Both the position numbers and the translations under genes were made by a program. Below the pieces are notes generated by a model. It worked only from the letters and a program-made list of their open reading frames with translations, did no database searches and had not been told where the DNA came from. Of a DNA stretch of 36,622 nucleotides, positions 32,969 through 36,622 are shown piece after piece; position 1 is the stretch's first letter, and every line of letters starts with the position of its first letter. The DNA comes from Patescibacteria group bacterium UBA2772 (lineage in GTDB: Bacteria; Patescibacteriota; Minisyncoccia; Moranbacterales; DUUL01), in NCBI GenBank assembly GCA_002352545.1, contig DEIO01000013.1, forward strand, positions 1-36,622, in the 5' to 3' direction.

Positions 32969-33862
32969 ATGAAAAAAATAATTATTGCGTATGTTCCAGT
33001 TTTACATGAAGGATATCGGAGATTTTTTCAAGAGCATGCAAAAGATTCTGAATTATGGATTTTTGGGAAAGAAATAATTGAAAAATTTGATTACCTTTAC
33101 AAAGAGGTAAGGGCTCTTGATTCGAAGTCGGTGGTCTCCTCGGTTGAAACTTGGGGAATCTTTCAAAGTGTTAATATCTTGGATTTAGCAGAAATTACTA
33201 AACTACAAAAAGAAGAAGACATTCAAATAATTGCTCCTAAGGAGGATGTAACGGAGAGTTTAATAGAGGAATATTTTTTAAATAAAAAAATTGTTTGGGA
33301 TGATATTTTTTTACGCTGGGACAAGCATAACTATACTAGCGAAGTAAAAGTTTCGCCAGATATGAAGATTTCCCAAAAAGAGTTTGATAACAAGATGATG
33401 AATATTGCTATAGACGAGGCAGAAAAAAGTTCTGACTGGTGGAGGAGGGTCGGTGCTATAATTATAAAGGATGGGAAAGTTATCATCACTGAGCATAATC
33501 GACATGTGCCATCAGCACACACACCTTATGTGAACGGAGATCCTCGTAATGCTGCTCACAAGGGGGTTAACTTAGAGCTTTCAACTGTTTTACATGCAGA
33601 GGCTGGTGCAGTCGCTAAAGCTGCTAAAAAAGGAATTTCATTAGAAGGCGCTGAAATATATGTTACAACATTTCCTTGTCCTCCTTGTGCAAAACAAATA
33701 GCATACTCAGGGATAAAGAAAGTATATTACAGTAGTGGATATGGAGTCTTGGATGGTGAGAGTATTCTAAAGGAAAGTGGAGTGGAAATTATTTTTGTGA
33801 AAGCAGACACTACACCCAAAAAAGGTTTAGGAGATACTAGCTATCAAAAAATAAAAAAATAA
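32969..33862 (+). CDS. dCMP/cytidine deaminase-family protein with extra N-terminal domain
   Basis: The 297-residue protein has a C-terminal zinc-dependent deaminase domain (about 140-285). The zinc site is His209 with catalytic Glu211 in HAEAGAVA, and Cys237/Cys240 in PCPPC. The block GAIIIKDGKVIITEHNRHVP precedes it, as in dCMP deaminases. It would turn dCMP into dUMP, the substrate of the thymidylate synthase at the end of the window. The N-terminal 135 residues (MKKIIIAYVPVLHEGYRRFF...) are additional compared with the usual length of about 150-180 and look like a separate alpha/beta domain that I do not recognise. A strong terminator follows. Confidence 0.87.
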   Translation: MKKIIIAYVPVLHEGYRRFFQEHAKDSELWIFGKEIIEKFDYLYKEVRALDSKSVVSSVETWGIFQSVNILDLAEITKLQKEEDIQIIAPKEDVTESLIEEYFLNKKIVWDDIFLRWDKHNYTSEVKVSPDMKISQKEFDNKMMNIAIDEAEKSSDWWRRVGAIIIKDGKVIITEHNRHVPSAHTPYVNGDPRNAAHKGVNLELSTVLHAEAGAVAKAAKKGISLEGAEIYVTTFPCPPCAKQIAYSGIKKVYYSSGYGVLDGESILKESGVEIIFVKADTTPKKGLGDTSYQKIKK

Positions 33863-33876
33863 TCTAGGAAAGTTTA

Positions 33877-33913
33877 AAGCTCTAACCGATGGTTTTCGGT
33901 TAGAGCTTTTTTT
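33877..33913 (+). terminator. Rho-independent terminator after the deaminase gene
   Basis: A 13-bp perfect stem (AAGCTCTAACCGA / TCGGTTAGAGCTT) with a 6-nt loop is followed by TTTTT. It lies between convergent genes. Confidence 0.95.
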
Positions 33914-33958
33914 AGATTTATTGTTAATTTCAACCCTTTTAATCTTTGATTTTTTTGA

Positions 33959-34639
33959 TTAAATAATTTCTTTGATCCTTCTTTTTCTGCGAGCTTCTTC
34001 TGCAGGTGAACGGTCTTTGCAAAAAGTTGCTTTGCAAATTGGTTCACCCGTCTTTGAATTTGCTAGGAAGATTGCGCGAGATGGTCCTGATAAATCTGGC
34101 TCCATGATTTCACAATAAACATGACCGGGAGAACCTCCATGAAATCTGGAATCTCCAAAGCGGATCACAATTCCACCTTCCTTCATGTTTTTTGTAGTTG
34201 CTTGGAGAATTGTACCAAGATGAATCCAATTATTATCATCAAGCTTAGTGATATCATCAAAGGTTTCTTTGTTGGCAATAACAATATGTTTCTTGTGAAA
34301 AGGCAAAGGAGTGCAAACATTCGCTGCACGCCAACGGTCATTTACAAGGAGCAATTTTGTTTTGTTGTCTTTGAGTTTGCAAATAGGGCAATTGCATTGT
34401 TCATGGAATCTGCGCAACAAATCAAGCTGTTGGATTGTATCTTTCGAAGGTACTTGAATGTGTGCATGCAAGTGGCGTATGGTGGAAGCATTGAAATCTG
34501 AATGTCCAAATCTCATCGCAAAACCACCACCTTGGATATCAAATTTACAAACTGTCCAATTGAGCAGTTCACCTAAGTTTGCCCAGTCTCTTTCCTCCAC
34601 ATCTTCTATGTCATTGGTGTGTGATTCAAATATAATCAC
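33959..34639 (-). CDS. Tandem HIT-like protein, 3' part after a -1 frameshift
   Basis: This 226-codon frame continues the HIT domain begun at 34866. The frame is open upstream of its GTG (34637-34639) and encodes DFPYKNHDHHFVIIFESH, matching SPYKGTHIHLITVYKDKH in the intact paralogue at 35039-35524. Domain 1 carries a full triad HLHAHIQ. Domain 2 starts at CNCPICK and aligns over its length (GGIVIRFGDSRFHGG, like GGSILIRFGDSAYTGG), but its triad is HVYCEIM, so it is degenerate. The end is basic (EEARRKRRIKEII). The GTG forms a GTGA overlap with the stop of the upstream frame, so reinitiation is possible. Confidence 0.8.
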   Translation of the reverse strand: MIIFESHTNDIEDVEERDWANLGELLNWTVCKFDIQGGGFAMRFGHSDFNASTIRHLHAHIQVPSKDTIQQLDLLRRFHEQCNCPICKLKDNKTKLLLVNDRWRAANVCTPLPFHKKHIVIANKETFDDITKLDDNNWIHLGTILQATTKNMKEGGIVIRFGDSRFHGGSPGHVYCEIMEPDLSGPSRAIFLANSKTGEPICKATFCKDRSPAEEARRKRRIKEII

Positions 34640-34866
34640 AAAATGATGGTCATGATTCTTGTAAGGAAAATCATTTTTTTCAAAATCCAGTTACCAAATC
34701 TTTTGATAAGGGGATTTTTCCAATTCTCAGTTTGAGGTTTGCAAAAAGGGCACATTCCTTGGCCCACGGTTTGTTTCATGCTCTTTGCTTGTTCTAGAGT
34801 TCTTGCGCGATCGCCAATTGTGCTAATTGTGGAAAGATCTTCTAGTAACTTTGAGTTTTGTTTCAA
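34636..34866 (-). CDS. Tandem HIT-like protein, 5' part before a -1 frameshift
   Basis: The TTG start (34864-34866) follows the strong site AAAGGAGG at ideal spacing and a consensus promoter. The frame holds ARTLEQAKSMKQTVGQGMCPFCK, matching ARTKEQIELMEEIAQDGVCPFCK of the paralogue at 35039-35524, then RFGNWILKK. At an A7 run (plus strand T7, 34674-34680) the frame goes wrong and stops at TGA 34636-34638. One extra A, or a -1 ribosomal or transcriptional slip, would join it to the downstream frame as a protein of about 300 residues. It could be a pseudogene, a slippage-controlled gene or a homopolymer sequencing error. Confidence 0.75.
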   Translation of the reverse strand: MKQNSKLLEDLSTISTIGDRARTLEQAKSMKQTVGQGMCPFCKPQTENWKNPLIKRFGNWILKKMIFLTRIMTIIL

Positions 34867-34954
34867 GTTATCCTCCTTTGAACTATTTTAAAATCAGTGA
34901 AAGTCTTAATATTACTTCCTTCGGGTTCTATGATAAAACGAACTATGACTTTTT

Positions 34955-34983
34955 AATATAGGATATTTTTGCATTTTTGTCAA
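34955..34983 (-). promoter_or_regulatory. Promoter of the tandem HIT-like gene
   Basis: On the minus strand TTGACA (34978-34983), a 17-bp spacer and TATATT (34955-34960). It starts right after the terminator of the upstream HIT gene and gives a leader of about 85 nt to the TTG start. Confidence 0.8.
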
Positions 34984-34984
34984 T

Positions 34985-35016
34985 AAAAAACACCTAGCAA
35001 TCAAAAAGCTAGATGT
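34985..35016 (-). terminator. Terminator after the single-domain HIT gene
   Basis: On the minus strand ACATCTAGC pairs with GCTAGGTGT (one G-T pair) around a 9-nt loop, followed by a T run. T residues also follow on the plus strand, so it could work both ways. Confidence 0.88.
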
Positions 35017-35038
35017 TTTTTAGTTCGAAATTCTGTGA

Positions 35039-35524
35039 CTAAGTTTGTTTCATGTAACCAACCTTTTTTTTCATTTTCACAGCGTCTTTATCAGTCCCTT
35101 TAGTATTGCCAATGATGAGGTGTGCGTGGAAATGATCAACGCTTCCGCCTGTATAAGCCGAGTCTCCAAATCGAATCAAAATTGAACCACCTTTGATATG
35201 GTATTCTTTTGTTGCCCAATTAATAAGTTCAAACATTTGTCCCATGTGTGAAGAAGGAATCTCACTAGCCATTGTTACATGTTTATCCTTGTAGACGGTT
35301 ATTAAGTGAATATGGGTTCCTTTATAGGGACTCATATTTTCAGTTAAGAACCAATGTTCGTTTTCTTTCAGAATTGGTTTTGGATGATATTTGGTGAAAT
35401 TTTCTTTGCAAAAAGGGCATACTCCATCTTGAGCGATTTCTTCCATCAACTCAATTTGTTCTTTAGTTCGAGCATGATTGAAATCCATCTGAGATCTTTT
35501 TTCTTCTTCTTTATACTTTGACAT
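35039..35524 (-). CDS. CPxC-HIT domain protein
   Basis: The 161-residue protein has an N-terminal CPFC (36-39), probably a zinc-binding half, and the HIT triad HFHAHLI (131-137). Between them lie HIHLITVYKDKH and GGSILIRFGDSAYTGG. HIT enzymes act on nucleotide phosphoesters or phosphoramidates. This form is clearly related to both halves of the neighbouring tandem HIT gene and less so to the HinT-like protein at 19033. It is 30 bp downstream of thyA in the same direction, so thyA and this gene are probably one transcript, suggesting a nucleotide-linked task. Confidence 0.88.
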   Translation of the reverse strand: MSKYKEEEKRSQMDFNHARTKEQIELMEEIAQDGVCPFCKENFTKYHPKPILKENEHWFLTENMSPYKGTHIHLITVYKDKHVTMASEIPSSHMGQMFELINWATKEYHIKGGSILIRFGDSAYTGGSVDHFHAHLIIGNTKGTDKDAVKMKKKVGYMKQT

Positions 35525-35554
35525 AACTAAAATCTTTGTAGTTTATTATCAACA

Positions 35555-36505
35555 CTAAATCATAACAGGGATTCCTTTGATCCCGGGGTGTGGATCGTAA
35601 TCAGAGAGTTCAAAGTCTTCGTGTCCAAAATCGAAAATATTTGTTTTTTCAGTGTTTATTTTCATTGTTGGGAATCTCCGAGGTTCTCTTTCTAATATTT
35701 TCTCAACTGCCGTTATCTGATCAAGATAGATATGCGCATCTGAAATGGTGTGAACATATTCATAGGCTTGTGTGCCAGTTGCTTGTGCTAACATCATTGC
35801 TAGTGCAGCGTATTGAACCATATTAGAAGGAACTCCAATTGGGACATCGCCAGAACGTTGAATCATGTTTAGGTATAATTTTCCTTCAATGATTCTGATA
35901 TTTAACCATCCATGACAAGGGCAGACAACCACTTGTTGGTTTTTTCCTTTACCACGTCCAGTATACTGTGGAATCCAAGGAGAAATGAAATGTGTTCGCA
36001 GTCCAGGTGCTTCTTTGATTTGCTCTACAATGTGTTGAAATTGGTTGAACGTTTCCCCTTCGGCAGTTGGGAAGTTATGAAAGGCTGCTCCGTATGAACC
36101 AGGTCCAAGATCCCCAGTCTCAAGACCTCTCTTTGAACATTTTTTTTCTGTACACCAATTTTTCCACCAATAAACTCCAAATTTTTCTAGTTCCTCTACT
36201 GTTCTGGCTCCGTTCATGAATGCACAAATTTCAGCAATTGCTTGACGCCAAATTGTCACAGGAAGCCGAGACATCTTTGGGTTTAGATTTCTGTCAGTTA
36301 GCATTGGAAATCCGTTTTCCAAACGAAAGCGCATTGGTTTTGGTCCAATTAGTGTTATTGCATCAACATTTGCTCCAATTTTATTAGCACTAAGATTCGC
36401 TCGTGTTCCATCTTCAAGAATTTCTTTCAGTAGATTTCTATACTGTTCATCTGGTGTTCGCTCATCAAACGGTTTCATTGAAACAATGTCTTCGAATTTC
36501 GGCAT
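35555..36505 (-). CDS. thyA: Thymidylate synthase (ThyA family), divergent
   Basis: The 316-residue protein has the ThyA fold and active-site blocks. The nucleophile Cys197 lies in VVVCPCHGW (usually LPPCH). QRSGD (216-220; usually QRSxD) and VPSNMVQYA with the substrate-binding Asn229 follow, then YVHTISDAHIY (usually HxxGDxHIY). The N-terminal LTDRNLNP and AEICAFMNGARTVEELEKFGVYWW match the folate-site region. ThyA makes dTMP from dUMP with methylene-tetrahydrofolate. It is far from typical ThyA in several places, so a related pyrimidine hydroxymethylase or methylase cannot be fully excluded. With the dCMP deaminase nearby, dTMP synthesis is the simplest role. Confidence 0.9.
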   Translation of the reverse strand: MPKFEDIVSMKPFDERTPDEQYRNLLKEILEDGTRANLSANKIGANVDAITLIGPKPMRFRLENGFPMLTDRNLNPKMSRLPVTIWRQAIAEICAFMNGARTVEELEKFGVYWWKNWCTEKKCSKRGLETGDLGPGSYGAAFHNFPTAEGETFNQFQHIVEQIKEAPGLRTHFISPWIPQYTGRGKGKNQQVVVCPCHGWLNIRIIEGKLYLNMIQRSGDVPIGVPSNMVQYAALAMMLAQATGTQAYEYVHTISDAHIYLDQITAVEKILEREPRRFPTMKINTEKTNIFDFGHEDFELSDYDPHPGIKGIPVMI

Positions 36506-36540
36506 TTGTTTTTTTGTTTTAAAAAATTAGGGGGATTCTT

Positions 36541-36569
36541 ATTATATAATATTTGGAGTGGTGATTCAA
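36541..36569 (-). promoter_or_regulatory. Promoter for thyA
   Basis: On the minus strand TTGAAT (36564-36569), a 17-bp spacer and TATAAT (36541-36546), about 35 bp before the ATG. The remaining bases to the window's end show no gene that I can support. Confidence 0.7.
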
Positions 36570-36622
36570 ATTTGGAGTTTTAAGAGAATTTAAAAATCAG
36601 GACTTGGCCCGAAATATTTTTT

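Noticed and set aside
34121..34501. Plus-strand open frame of 126 codons opposite the tandem HIT gene
   Set aside because: It overlaps a gene supported by homology between its domains and its paralogue, and has no ribosome site.

Overview
The window reads as a stretch of bacterial chromosome from a low-GC member of the Candidate Phyla Radiation (Patescibacteria), probably of Parcubacteria type. The evidence is short intergenic gaps, many starts without a clear Shine-Dalgarno site, a type IV pilus operon with two-component genes, cohesin, lamin-tail and calcium-repeat surface proteins, and single-copy housekeeping genes (argS, hisS, rpsU, ybeY, rpsA, tilS, ftsH). TGA, TAA and TAG all end genes, so code 11 applies. 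The lineage is an inference; no 16S gene is present.

Layout. A tRNA-Asn (minus) and argS open the window, followed by a convergent DHH-family protein that has lost its metal ligands. From 3.23 to 5.24 kb lie three consecutive monogenic cassettes, visibly richer in GC. Each has a near-consensus sigma70 promoter with a 17-bp spacer, a Shine-Dalgarno site, a secreted protein or lipoprotein gene and a strong terminator. The first encodes an OmpA-type lipoprotein, which is odd for a lineage thought to lack an outer membrane; the third has an in-frame TAA. A divergent SecA (5.4-7.8 kb) follows, coupled by a 4-base overlap to a membrane-anchored cohesin-like protein and then to a calcium-repeat protein ending in a sortase fold without catalytic His and Cys. 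Next come a histidine kinase, a receiver protein, PilB, PilC and two type IV prepilins (10.4-16.7 kb).

From 16.9 to 29.5 kb the content is mostly housekeeping: signal peptidase I, HisRS, a HIT protein, S21, a YqeY-like protein, YbeY, a DgkA-family kinase, a large lamin-tail/PKD surface protein, ribosomal protein S1, a guanylate-kinase-like protein whose P-loop Lys is Glu, TilS, FtsH and an anchored protein of unknown function.

The last 7 kb centres on nucleotide metabolism: a dNMP-kinase-like P-loop protein, a cytidylyltransferase, a dCMP deaminase with an extra N-terminal domain, three copies of a CPxC-HIT domain in two loci, and thymidylate synthase. dCMP deaminase and ThyA would give dCMP to dUMP to dTMP. 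Between 30.3 and 31.1 kb is a decayed tract whose reading frame can be restored only by several shifts of the same sign, leading into an intact frame with a HELAH (HExxH) motif. The two-domain HIT gene on the minus strand is also broken by a -1 shift at an A7 run, although it keeps a consensus promoter and a strong Shine-Dalgarno site.

Strongest candidates for something new: the SecA-like/cohesin/calcium-repeat-pseudosortase set, the three foreign-looking secreted-protein cassettes, and the frameshifted tandem HIT gene beside its intact paralogue.
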